Source: Combretum micranthum
Taxonomy: Eukaryota; Streptophyta; Magnoliopsida; Myrtales; Combretaceae
Reading direction: 5' to 3'
DNA: 64,000 nucleotides
NCBI GenBank assembly: GCA_024138025.1
Contig: JAMXBD010004243.1
Location: 1 to 64,000, forward strand
Shown: positions 11,284 to 21,860 of the stretch, piece after piece
Layout of the letters: each line of letters opens with the position of its first letter
How positions within the stretch are numbered: the stretch's first letter is position 1
Program-made: the position numbers and the translations under genes
Notes under the pieces: generated by a model
Databases searched by the model: none
Seen by the model: only the letters and a program-made list of their open reading frames with translations
Told to the model about the DNA's origin: nothing

Positions 11284-12323
11284 GGCAAGAGTACCCATGT
11301 AAAGGCACTTAATAAGAAGCTAGACAATGATTCTCCATTTAGCTTCGTCAGATTCATCGAGCATAAGGGAATCAATGAACAAGGAAACGTGCAGGAAGCC
11401 CTTGCGAAAAGCCTCAAAATAAATATAGAAGAAGGAATTGAAGATCAGATTTACAACACACTCCAAAGGGAGAAGTTTCTATTCATCCTAGATAATGTTT
11501 GGTTTGAATCCATCCATTTGTTGAGCTTAGGCATTCCAGAAAATCAAAATGGTTCTAAGATAGTATAGACTACCCGATCTAAGAAAGTGTGTACCAAAAT
11601 GGGAGTCAATGTAATTGAAATGGGATATCTAACAAAATAAAAGCTTTACCATTATTTATAAGAAAGGTCAGCGAGGTTGTGAATGATGAAAAGATCAAAC
11701 CATTAGCTAAAAAAGTTTGGAGTAAGTGCGGCTATTTGCCCCTATCTCTTCTTATTATAGGGAAAAGCAAACATTGATGAGTAGCAGAATGCTATTAATA
11801 ACCTGTAGAGTTCTATTCCTATCGATATTAAGATGGATTCAAAAGTCTACAATCCATTGAAGTTGAGCTATGATTCATTAGATGATACTTTGAAAGCTTG
11901 CTTTTTATACTATTCTTTATATCCAAAGGGCTACTTCATTAAGATAAATGAACCAGTAGTGTTGGATGGCTGAGAATGTGATTGACCTAGGATTATATTG
12001 TACAGAGACATACCACATGGGGTTGGGTTTGGTCGAGAAGTTGAAGGAGTCATGCCTATTACTTGAAGATAAAGTATGCAATGAAGAAGGAGTAAGGATG
12101 CATGATGTAGTTTATGATGTCACCAAATAGATGGGGAGGTCCATGAAAAAATCTGCCATCTTCTCTTAGTATGGGATATCCTTGGGTCCAACTATCACAT
12201 TGCTAGAAGAAGTAAGAAACTCCCAGTGGGTCTCCTTTCTTGACAACATGGAAATAAAACTACCTACATATATGAGAAGGATTACTCTAGTGTGACTACA
12301 CTTTTGATTAATAGAAAAGATTT

Positions 12324-13078
12324 TGATAGGCTTATTAATATAAGCTAAATAAATCCACAAAGAAATACTCAAAAGAAACTTGGCCCCACCAATTTATTAA
12401 GAATCACGCTAAAAGAGATATCCAAAAGTGTCTGTATTCAACATACACAAAACACTCATAGATAAGACTCTTCATATTACAACATAGAGTAAAAACTCCC
12501 CTCTCTTGACTGTTCATTACTTCTTACAAAAACCCTAGATCTGGTCAATCATAAAAACTCTCCATAAGAGAAAAGCCCTCTACAATGGAATGAACAACAA
12601 ATTTGACTCCACAGCTCATCGAGTGAAGGATCCTTTTTTTGCATGTAGAAATCTTGAACTTATTACTCTACAGAATCAGTAAAGAAACGATTAGGGTTTG
12701 AACAAAGAAAAGCATGTGTTTAAGTTTCTAAGTCTAAAGAACTAATCTGATTGTTTGTGTTGCTTTATGTTTGTTTTTGTGAGGATAAAGTGGAGAAAAG
12801 CCTTATTGGCTTCGAACTACCAGTGGCTCCTAAAACTCAAGAATGAGTTCAAGTCTAATGAGCCATGGTGACTCCTTTCATGCTCCTTCTATCTATTTAT
12901 GGTATCTGTTTGTTAAGTCTATGATGTTGTAATTGAGATTGTTATTTTTTTGAATTCGTACATGAGCTTTTGTAATGGCTATAAGTTGTTTATGAGCTGT
13001 TAAAAAAACTGAATAGGTTTGAGCTCTTACTGTACATACTGTTCCAGATGCTTGTGTTTGATTCTTGTATGCTTATCA
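12324..13078 (-). repeat. 3' LTR of the Reina-like element
   Basis: A 755-bp direct repeat of 16225-17001, bounded by TGATAGGC and GCTTATCA. The minus-strand polypurine tract AAAGGGAGAGGAAAT (13079-13093) abuts it, which fixes the orientation. Confidence 0.9.
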
Positions 13079-13093
13079 ATTTCCTCTCCCTTT
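13079..13093 (-). other. Polypurine tract of the Reina-like element
   Basis: The minus-strand sequence AAAGGGAGAGGAAAT directly precedes the 3' LTR (TGATAAGC). It is the usual primer for plus-strand DNA synthesis in LTR retrotransposons. Confidence 0.8.
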
Positions 13094-13349
13094 AAAACAT
13101 CGACCTTGTCCCTAAGGTCAAAAGTTAGATAATCAGTTTGAAACTTTTCTAGATTGATCCAAAAAGCATCTTTTGGTAGGAAAGATTCCCATTGAACCAA
13201 AATTCATGGAATGATCTTTCCTCTTCTCTAAATAGAATGTTGAGACAAAATAGCTAAGGGTTTAATAATAGGGTATTTACCCAAGGCTTTTGTAAACAAT
13301 TGAATTGGCTCATCTTGTATACCCCGTGATTTCCTCAATAAGGAAACGT

Positions 13350-15860
13350 GAAAAATAAGGTGAATTTGTGACTCCTCAAGCAGCTTCTACTTGTAGGCTA
13401 CTGAGCCAAATTTCTCCAAAATCCAAAAAGGTCCAATGTGAAAATCTTTGTCGACCTAATTACTGTCAGTTGTAGATTTCATAGCCTATTGAGCTTTAAG
13501 TAAATTGGTCCCCAAAATTCATAGGATCTCATCTCTAGATATTAACTCAGCATCAATTGCCTTAACAGAACTCAATCTTCGAACATAATTTGGAATATGA
13601 GGTGGTTTTTGTCCCTACAAAGCCTGAAATGAAGTTAAACATGTACTGTTATGAAAACTTGTATTCAACGAAAATTCAACCCATGGAAAAAATTTTGGCA
13701 AATCCTTAGGAACATCCATAACAAAAAGAGTACAAATAATGCTCAAAACACCTGTTGATGACCTCAATACAGCCATTGCTCTATGGATGATAAGTATAAC
13801 TCATTCATAACTTAATTCCACTGAGTTTAAACAACTCATTCCAAAACTTACTAATAAAGACACGATCTCTATCACAAATGATAGAGCGTGGGATGCCATG
13901 AAGCTTGGCCAAAATATCTACAAACAGTTTAGCAACTAAGACAATTGTGTCATTGGCACCCAAAAGGCCAAAATGGCAATATTTAGTTAAACAGTCAACA
14001 ATGACTAGAATAAGAGAAAACCCTTGAGAAACTACTAGACCAGTAATGAAATCTATGGAAATATCTTTAAATACCTTCTGTGGAATCAGTAATGGTTGTA
14101 GTAAACCTTGTGGAGCTGAAGTCAAATACTTCACTTGCTGACATACATGACATTTTTTAATAAAATTGACAACATCAGTCTTCATTCCTTTCTAAAAAAA
14201 TGAAAGGGATAGTCTCTTGTATGTATTTAACATCACCAAATGACCACGAGTTGGGGTATAGTGAAATTCCATTAGCAAAATTGGAAAATCATTGGAATTG
14301 GCCAATAAAAATATGCGAGAGCCTAGCCATAACAAGTCATCCTTGTAAACCAATGGCCAAGGAATAGAATCACCTCTCTACACTTAGTTGACCAGAGTTA
14401 ACCATTAAGCATCTTTAGAAAGTGCTTGTTACAAAATAGTCAAAAAATCAAAAGAAGGAATTGTTAGTGCTAAAAATAATGACTCCTCAAAAAACATCAT
14501 TGATAATGAGTCTGCTGTGCAGTTTTCTACCCCCGGCTTATGCTGAATTTCATAGTCATAGCCCAAAAGTTTGACTAACAATTATTGCGGTTTTAGCATT
14601 TGAATAACTTGTCTTTATAATTCCTTAAGGCTTTTCTGGTCAGTTCTAATAATGATATGACGTCCTAAAAGATATTGACGCCATTTTTTGACTACTTCCA
14701 CAATAACTACCAATTCTCTAACATAACTACTTCCCTTTTGCAACTTCAATGTGAATTTTTTGCTAAAATAAGCTATGGGATAACTGTCTTGGTGTAAAAC
14801 CACCCCATGTCTGATCCTGAAGCATCTGTTTCAACAATAAATGTCCTTGTAAAATCAAGCAAAGCCAAAACTAGTGATGTGATCAACACCTATTTTAATT
14901 GTTTAAAAGCAATTTACACTGTAGAATCCCACTAAAATTGGTCCTTCTTGAGCAAGTTAATAAGAGGGATGCAATTTTAGCATAATCTTTAACAAATCTG
15001 CGATAATAACCCGTTATGTCTACAAAACCTCTCAACTGCTTCACATTAATAGGCTGAAGCCATACTGTAATCGCTTTGAGCTTATCTAATTCAAGGCTTA
15101 CTGTCCCAGCCGACATAATATGGCTTAGATACTCAATTTTATCTTGGCCAAAAGAACAATTGGATTTCTTGAGGAAAAAAGTATGCCTACGCAAATAGCG
15201 AAGAGCTTGTTCTAAATGAACTAATTGGTCTTTCTTCCATCGATTTGCTATAAATGATAATATCAAAAAAAAAAAAAACAATGATAAACTTCCTCAAATA
15301 TGGTCAAAAGATAGTATCCATAATGGCTTGAAATGTAGAAGGGATGTTAGATAAGCCAAATGACATGACTACAAATTCATAGTAGCCTTCATGTGTCCTA
15401 AAAGCAATTTTAGGAATATTAGCTGGAAACATCCGAATTCGATGGTAGCCTACTCTTAAATCCATCTTAGAAAACATGGCCTCTTCCTAATTCATCCAAT
15501 AACTCATCAATTGTGGGAATCGAAAACTTATCTTCAATAGCATCTTGGTTCAAAGCTCGATAATCAGCACAAAACCTCTAAGATCCATCCCTTTTTTTTT
15601 ACCAATAATATTGGTAAAGGAAAAGGAATAGTACTTGGTCAAATGACCCTTGAAAATCTTCAAATATAGATGGACCAAACCATATTTGCATTGTGGAAAT
15701 AAAAGAAGACCACATAGAAATGAAGTAATTTCTAGTCATCCATTGGAACCAATCCAAAGCATTACCTTCCATGGCAAAAGAAGGCAGTCATACTCTATCC
15801 GTAACTAGCACTAGATGAAAGTTCAAAAATTGAGTAGCCTTAAAAATCTAACTTGGATTT
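13350..15860 (-). pseudogene. Broken gag-pol of the Reina-like element
   Basis: On the minus strand, a gag scrap lies at about 15680-15850 (SFAMEGNALDWFQWMTRNYF, typical of Ty3 gag). It jumps almost directly to reverse transcriptase at 15620-15300 (CHLAYLTS near a degraded catalytic block). RT/connection sequence continues at 15281-14895 (VKQLRGFVDITGYYRRFVKD). RNase H is at 14803-14615 (SYPIAYFSKKFTLK, IRTDQKSLKEL). Integrase lies at 14185-13805, with the CHVC part of the zinc finger, DISIDFITGL and CDRDRVF as the first two acidic positions. A GPF-like C-terminus is near 13440. Protease and much of gag are deleted, and stops and frameshifts are many, so the element could not move by itself. 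Confidence 0.85.
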
Positions 15861-16224
15861 TTGCATGAAAAATGTGTCAATTCCAACTTGATGCTCTTCA
15901 TATAAGAGAATGAATCCTTAGAGTGTTCATGAGAAAAATGATGAAGGTAAATTATTTCCATGCATATTAGTTTTTCCCTAATTCTCACACTGATCTTTTT
16001 CGATTTGTTTCTATACACATTGTACCAGAAAACACAAATTATCATCCACACTGTTAATCCATTCATCCATGATTATTAATCATGATTGCATGGTATTGAT
16101 TTTATCACCTAAATCCTCAATTTGTTTAGTATGCAATGAATCTTCCTCATTCAACATCAAAGAACTCCTCGAGTGGCATTCACCATTGTAATGAAAATCA
16201 AAACTCAATGAAGGAGCACCAAAT

Positions 16225-17001
16225 TGATAGGCTTATTAATATAAGCCAAATAAATCCACAAAAAAAAAAAAAAAGAAAAGAAAACTCAAAAGAAACTTGG
16301 CCCCACCACTTTATTAATAATCACACTAAAAGAGATATTCAAAAGTGCCTTTATTCAATGTACACAAAACACACACATAGAAGACTCTCCATATTACGAT
16401 ATAGAGTAAAAGCTCCCCTCTATCTCTTGTTCATTACTTCTTACAAAAACCCTAAATATGGTCAATCGTAAAAATTCTCCGCCAGAGAAAAGCTCTTTGT
16501 GATGGAATGATCAACAAATCTAACTCTACAGCTCATTGGATAAAGTATCCTTTCTTTGCATGTAGAAATCTTGAACTTATTACTCTGTAGAATTAGTAAA
16601 GAAATGATTAGGGTTTGAACAAAGAAAAGTATGTGTTTAAGTTTCGAAGGCTAAAGAACTAATCTAATTGTTTGTGTTGGTTTGTGTTTGTTTTTGTGAG
16701 GATAAAGTGGAGAAGAGACTTACTGGCTTTGAGCTACCAGTGGCTCCTGAAACTCAAGAATGAGTTCAAGTCTAATGAACCAAGGTGACTCCTTTGATGC
16801 TCCTTCTATCTATTTATGGTATCTATCTTTTAGATCTGTGATGTTGTAACTAAGATTGTTGTTTATTTGAATGCGGACATGAGCCGTTGTAACTGCTATG
16901 AGTTGTTTATGAGCCATTAAAAAGACTGAATAGATTTGAGCTCCTATCGTACATACTATTCTAGGTGCTTGGATTTGTGTTTGATTCTTGTATGCTTATC
17001 A
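16225..17001 (-). repeat. 5' LTR of the Reina-like element
   Basis: A 777-bp direct repeat of 12324-13078. It is slightly longer, mainly through an A-rich expansion near 16259. Just inside it on the minus strand lies ATTTGGTGCTCCTTCATTGA, in the primer-binding-site position. I could not assign the tRNA. Confidence 0.88.
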
Positions 17002-17945
17002 TATTTGTGGGGCTTTTTTTCTTGGGAGAAGTGAAGAAATTAATAAAGACAAGTCAAAGGTTTCAATTGAGTTTTTGAAACGTTTTCGAAAAGTTGAAGT
17101 CCAAAATATTGTAGGAGTTTGGTTATTTTCTACTTCACTTCTGAAGATAGAAGAACTTCGTGCTCTCATCCTACACTTGTGTGATATAGAAGTGCTAACT
17201 GCAAATAATCTCATAATACTTGACGTTTCGGACTCAAATTTCAGTAAGGTACCAAGAGGAACGGAGGAGCTTTCTAACTTGAAGTTGTTGAATGTCTTTT
17301 GTAATTATGGTCTAAAAAGGATAGATGCGGATACGATACGTAATTTAAAATTTTTGGAGGTTCTTGACACGCATGAGACTGGCTGTAAATGGCCAATCAG
17401 AAAGAGAAGTGAATCAGAAGAGGCAACACTGCAAGACCTCTCGAGAATGCAGTGGATAAGGGAAGTCCACCTAGAATTAGCTGAGGCAGATGCCACTTAA
17501 GAAGAATGTCACCGGATTGGAAGGTTGAAAAATTTTTACTTTTGTTATGGTTTTTATGCTACAAGGGACTATGAAGCAAAGACTTTTTTTTTTTTGTCGT
17601 TTTGGGGAATGAGAAAACAAACCAAGTTAGGGTCTTTCATTTTTCATACAGATATAGTATTACTTGAACGTATTGAAAATATTAGCGCAGCATTTGCTGA
17701 CTTCTCCTTAATCGATCAATCCAACTTCAAAATCAAGTCACTAGGCATCGGTTATACTGACTTTGGGCGGTATTCCGCAGTGACATTCCCGAAAATAGTG
17801 TCTTTGTTGAGGAGCTACTACTATTTCACAATGGTCTAGTCGACAGATTTTTTGATAAAATAAATACTCTGGGAGCAAACTTTTCAAAATTAAAAAATTT
17901 GACACTCGATTGAGGTTCGTGGATTGTGACTTTTAACATAAAGTA

Positions 17946-18290
17946 ATGATGCAATTGGTATTTTATATTTCTAAGAGCGTGAGTTGTCTAAAGATTTTTA
18001 GATCATGTTATGTCATCTCTACTAATTGTGTTTTTCTCCTTTTTTTTCTTTTTTAAATTGCATATAACGAAATTATCACATGATGCATCATAGACAAAGA
18101 GAAGAACAATTGCTAAGGCTTGCATGTACAATATTTGCTATCCTATCTTTGTAATGAATCGAATCAGAAAGAGGGGGAAAAAATGGCTATAAGTTTCATT
18201 GGCTAATCGTCTGATCAATTGAAATATTTATGGAAGTTAATAAAATAAGTATTTCAAAATTTTCATTATTATTATGTATAAACTAACAAA
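17946..18290. other. 3' flank of NLR copy 2
   Basis: AT-rich non-coding sequence following the last LRR-like frame. TCTCTACTAATTGTG and the following T-rich run resemble 26487-26540 in the third unit, in keeping with a shared ancestral 3' flank. Confidence 0.4.
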
Positions 18291-18309
18291 AGGCTAATAA
18301 ACTTGTCGT

Positions 18310-18400
18310 ATACTTGCATTAATTCTGATATCTTAATTGAGATGGGCTAATTTCGAATCCCTTCTCCATGTTGTATTGAGAGGGGAAAAAAAAGAACATA
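18310..18400 (+). mobile_element. Possible decayed SINE
   Basis: A stretch with TCTTAATTGAGATGGGC, then TTTCGAATCCC (a B-box-like element) and an A-rich end resembles the 3' half of the clearer SINE at 20181. No target duplication was found. Confidence 0.3.
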
Positions 18401-18529
18401 GAATTTATATTCTCTCGCTAATTAAGCAGATACACATGTTATAATTGTTTTAGTTTTAAACTAAGCATTTTAGAGTCTCGATTCATCAAAAATGTGTTAT
18501 CCAATAAGAACCCTTATTTTCTTTATACG

Positions 18530-18690
18530 GTGAAGCTTTTGTTATTCTCCATGCTGCTCGGTGGGCTTTGCCAAAGGGCTGAGGTAAGATTATTGTTGAG
18601 TTTGATGCATCGAACATTTTTAGCATTAGTAAAGGAGTGTGTTGTTTCTTGGAAGATTATATGTCCTAGTTATACGTAATATAAAGCTGC
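18530..18690 (+). pseudogene. RNase H-like domain relic, C-terminal half (unit 2)
   Basis: One frame reads EAFVILHAARWALPKG-stop-GKIIVEFDASNIFS. This matches the RNase H-like pattern in which an AEA..IL....W....G segment precedes a V-E-x-D-A/S strand. It is closely similar to 27880-27975. The domain is typical of plant LINE ORF2 C-termini and of stand-alone RNase H-like proteins. The start and the catalytic N-terminal part are not in this segment, and a stop interrupts it. Its presence next to NLR relics in two units suggests it was inside the duplicated segment. I cannot tell LINE origin from host gene. Confidence 0.6.
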
Positions 18691-19149
18691 TGCTATCTAG
18701 GATTTTCTTCTTGTCCTGTTTTCAAATTGAAAGAATTTTGCATAAAGTACCGGATTGAACGCTTGTAATGCTAGGAAGGGGGCTGTGTCCTGAAAATTGG
18801 ATTGAAAAGTCCCTTAGAGTTGTTGATTTCTGATACAGTTTCCTCCATGATTTATGAGTATTATCAATCTTTGCATGCTTTAGCTACACTACCTTCTTTC
18901 ATACAATTAACAATCTCGTGCTCATTTTGTTACTCTTTACACCATACACGAACCAACTACTTTCTTTGAGGCTAATTGCTCCCTGTATTGGCAACAAGCA
19001 GTAATGCACAATAAGAATTGGATGCTTTGCGGTTGAAAATAATTCCCCAGAGCTTACACCATTTTACTCAAATGGCTCTCAATGAAATGAAAATAAAGTA
19101 AGATCGATGTAGTGTTATAAGGATAAATCGGTAGCTAAAGTAAGATCTC

Positions 19150-19255
19150 TTGCTATGTTACCTTATTATCCAGATACTTTCAAAATAAATTTGAATGTTT
19201 CGGTGGGGCTTTCTACTGGATGTGCTGCTTTGGAGTTTGATTATCTAAACCTCAA
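19150..19255 (+). pseudogene. RNase H-like domain relic, N-terminal half (unit 2)
   Basis: The frame FKINLNVSVGLSTGCAALEF fits the first strand pair of RNase H-like domains (usually FK-N-DGA...G...G). It aligns with 27738-27800 (FKINVNSLVRLSTGYVALEL). The first catalytic aspartate is replaced by asparagine in both. In this unit the N-terminal half lies downstream of the C-terminal half, so the copy is rearranged or represents two partial copies. Confidence 0.5.
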
Positions 19256-20180
19256 AATGTAAGATAGTGCCCATTTCTTCGAAAAAGCACAAAAAAAAAA
19301 AAAAAAAAAAAGGAAGCGCTCGTTGAATAATGAGTGATTTATACTGTATACGTTAAAGTGGTGTTACTTTTATGGTCATATGAGGACTTTTATGCAGCTA
19401 GGGGAGGAGAAATCTGAATATTCGCTCAATTCTAAATTAATTTAGTAGAGACCCCACTCTAATTAGTCCAAACATTTTGACCTGTTTGTTCATCGGACGA
19501 CCATATATGCGAGAATTTAAATAGTTGTTGCCATAGCGTCCTCGGCCCCCGTTCCAAGAGGGGAAATGTGCATCTAATCATAGGAATAGTTTACTCTACA
19601 TTTTGAGTTAAAGAGGAAAAAAAGTCTGGAACAATGTGCAAAAAGAGCGAATGGAAAATATTGATTAATTAAAAAGAAAAAAAAACCTATACTGTACGTT
19701 TTAAGAGGACATTATATTGAAACTCGGTACTTGTCTCACGAAAGTCTTCCTTTATAAATTATTAATGGATGGTTAGTGCATAAGCAGTTTTCATATGATG
19801 ATCTTATTATATTGCGACTTAAATTTTTATGATAATTGTTACCTAACTCAAATTTTTATGTATTGTAACTAGTAAACAACACATATTTTGTAACTTATTT
19901 GTTTGGTCTAAAAGTCATATATAGGAGATAATATCTAAATAAACAAGGATGCATTACCTTTTTTTTTATTGTTATTGATCTCATACATCAAATTTAAAAT
20001 TTAAAGTTGTTAAGTGTCATCTTCAATTAAATTTTTATATGTCAAATTATACATTAAGGTTTTTTTCCCCTTCTTGAAAAAGTAAAGTTAAAAGGAAAGA
20101 TTAGAGTGGCTACCATCCACAAACAAAGAAACTAAGCTGGATGAGGGTTGATGAAACATCAAAACCACACAAGTCATCTC
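19256..20180. other. Intergenic, poly(A) run, nothing recognised
   Basis: Contains an A run at about 19289-19311, which may be an old retroposon tail, and otherwise AT-rich sequence. No domain or RNA gene was seen. Confidence 0.5.
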
Positions 20181-20275
20181 TTGACTTTGTTGGTAATAAT
20201 CTTATATCTTAATGGTATTAGCATTAATCTTCCATTTGGGATGGATCAAATTCAAATTCTCCCTCTTGTTATAAT

Positions 20276-20330
<55 letters not shown>
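20181..20330 (+). mobile_element. tRNA-derived SINE with long poly(A) tail
   Basis: About 98 bp of body is followed by an uninterrupted run of about 45 A (20279-20323). The body holds an A-box-like TTAATGGTATTAGC and a B-box-like GGATCAAATTCAAAT at tRNA-like spacing, then CCCTCTTGTTATAATAG before the tail. The 7-mer TCATCTC lies on both sides (20174-20180 and 20331-20337) as a target duplication. The long pure tail suggests a fairly young insertion compared with its surroundings. Confidence 0.65.
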
Positions 20331-20337
20331 TCATCTC

Positions 20338-20830
20338 ACTTTTAGTTTAAAATAAAAACTATTTTGCACAAGTGTTAATTTTGCTTCTCTTTTAAATAAA
20401 GAAAACATATGCAAAATTAAACTGACTTATTTACATTGATAATGGCATTGATTACTCATTGCATCTACCAAGAATGATTCATTAAGCCACATATAATAGA
20501 CATACTTCAAATCCGTTCTAAGAAATACTCTACCATCCTCTACTTGCTGTATTTAGGACAGATATCAAAGCAAAAATTTTAATTATGAACACAAGATGAT
20601 ACATTGACCCATGTCCCTCTTTGACCTTAAGCCTAGAAAGTCCACTACCAAAACACGGCTAAAATATTTAGTCGTGTAAAAGAACATGGGGAATACATGT
20701 ACCTATTTACTATCCGTGTCCTCCTCCAACCTCTTATAGCTTCATCAATCCTTATCCAAATCACACGAAACTTTACTCGATTCTTTTCTTAGACTTGAGA
20801 TAACCCTTAAACATGATCTTTAAGCAGAGG
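20338..20830. other. Intergenic, nothing recognised
   Basis: Non-coding and moderately AT-rich. I saw no feature I could support. Confidence 0.45.
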
Positions 20831-21860
20831 TGGTTAAATCAAAGTGATCTAGATATAACACACAACACAAGTGAATTAAAGATAATCAATCATGAACTGA
20901 TTTCTAACTTCAATTATAAACAGTTATTGGACATTGAGCTTGGAAAGAGATAACAAGCTCAAACTAACCAACATGTATGCAGTAATTCCGTGTTGCTTGT
21001 TAGGGTAGTATTAATAATCGCATAAATTCTTAAATTTGACTTAGAAGTGTATTAGATGTTACTTAGCTGCTTACTCTAGGAAGTGGCACCCCTAGATTGG
21101 GTTACGAGCCTTTTCACAACTTAGAGATGATATGGTAGTTTAGGCGCTTAGGCCGCCATTGAATGCATGATTGCGTTCAGGGGGTCATCGATAGGGAAAT
21201 TTTTGAGATCAGACGGCTAACTAGAACCAGGTACAAAGTTATGATGAGTTATATAGCGTAATGAGATTCTATATCAAGCATAACAATAGACCATACTCAT
21301 TGATGGCAACCTATGCATGTGTGTGCTTGATTATTATGTATTGGGCTTCATCACTTACTTTTCACTATTTCAGGTATCGAGAGTGATTACTTCGTAGACC
21401 TTCCTTATAGCTCCATGAGTTTTGAGATTGATGAATTTAGAGAATGACCGAGACGAGTAGAGGGCCATATGGAACTTTGAGGAAATTATTTAGATGTTTA
21501 TGTTTCCAATTTTAAAAGGATAATTGTAAACTTTAAACTATTTTACTACTTATAGGCCAAGTGTCGAACGTTGTAACTAAGTTAAGCCTAGCTCCCCGTT
21601 TTATGGCTACTTTCTTAAATTGTTTTAGACTTTAAATTTTGATTTCACTATCTTAAATTGCTTTTGTACATGTTTTGTATAATAGTTCCTAAATTTGTTG
21701 ACAATTTGCCAACCTAATCACAATTTCACAAATAAAACTCGTCTGGCGACCCACCTAGCTAATGAAAGCCTTGCATATGTTTTTCTGGAGGCGATGTGTG
21801 CGGCGGAACAACCATACCCTTAAGCACCTTAAGAGCTGGGTCATCCCATTGAGAATAGTT
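20831..21860 (+). repeat. Del-like LTR fragment
   Basis: GTAGTTTAGGCGCTTAGGCC and the following GATTGCGTTCAG...ATCGATAGG stretch parallel 36865-36945 (TTAGGTGCTTAGGCT...ATCAATAGG) in the Del-like LTR. A TTTCAGGTATCGAGAG junction near 21370 resembles the pre-3'-end region of those LTRs. The termini are not recognisable. It is a divergent fragment. Confidence 0.4.

Larger units (their letters stand above)
12324..17001 (-). mobile_element. Ty3 LTR retrotransposon (Reina-like), nested in the LRR of NLR copy 2
   Basis: Two direct LTRs (12324-13078 and 16225-17001) start TGATAGGC and end GCTTATCA. The flanking 5-mers are GATTT (12319-12323) and TATTT (17002-17006), a target duplication with one mismatch. 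Coding remains run on the minus strand, so the right LTR is the 5' LTR. The internal region is only about 3.1 kb. It holds a gag scrap, then reverse transcriptase, RNase H, integrase and a C-terminal GPF-type segment, all broken. Most of gag and the protease are gone. Eight differences in one 81-base stretch of the LTR alignment point to an old insertion. Reina-like is inferred from the integrase (QGLLQPLLIPQKVFKDISID) and the compact size. Confidence 0.9.
10136..17945 (+). pseudogene. CC-NB-LRR disease-resistance gene relic, copy 2, split by two transposons
   Basis: Paralogue of the relic at 2134. It starts MAWINISTITSIALGVVIAV, and a frameshift near 10280 leads into coiled-coil sequence (LKQLLIDINAMTGLKVINKW) that copy 1 has lost. 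The frame at 10475 carries the linker (IARGEIIKCPTLE) up to the P-loop, where a TAG replaces the expected tryptophan codon (GE-stop-GPGRVGKS). A hAT MITE follows directly. NB-ARC resumes at 11292: kinase-2 KFLFILDNVW, RNBS-B GSKIV-stop-TTRS, CGYLPLSLL in the GLPL position, RNBS-D ACFLYYSLYPKGYF, and MHD as VRMHDVVYDV near 12095-12120. A Ty3 element occupies 12324-17001. The LRR part continues at 17007-17945 (LIILDVSDSNFSKVP, LSNLKLLNVF) with further frame breaks. It preserves more of the ancestral layout than copy 1. The gene is certainly dead. Confidence 0.9.
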
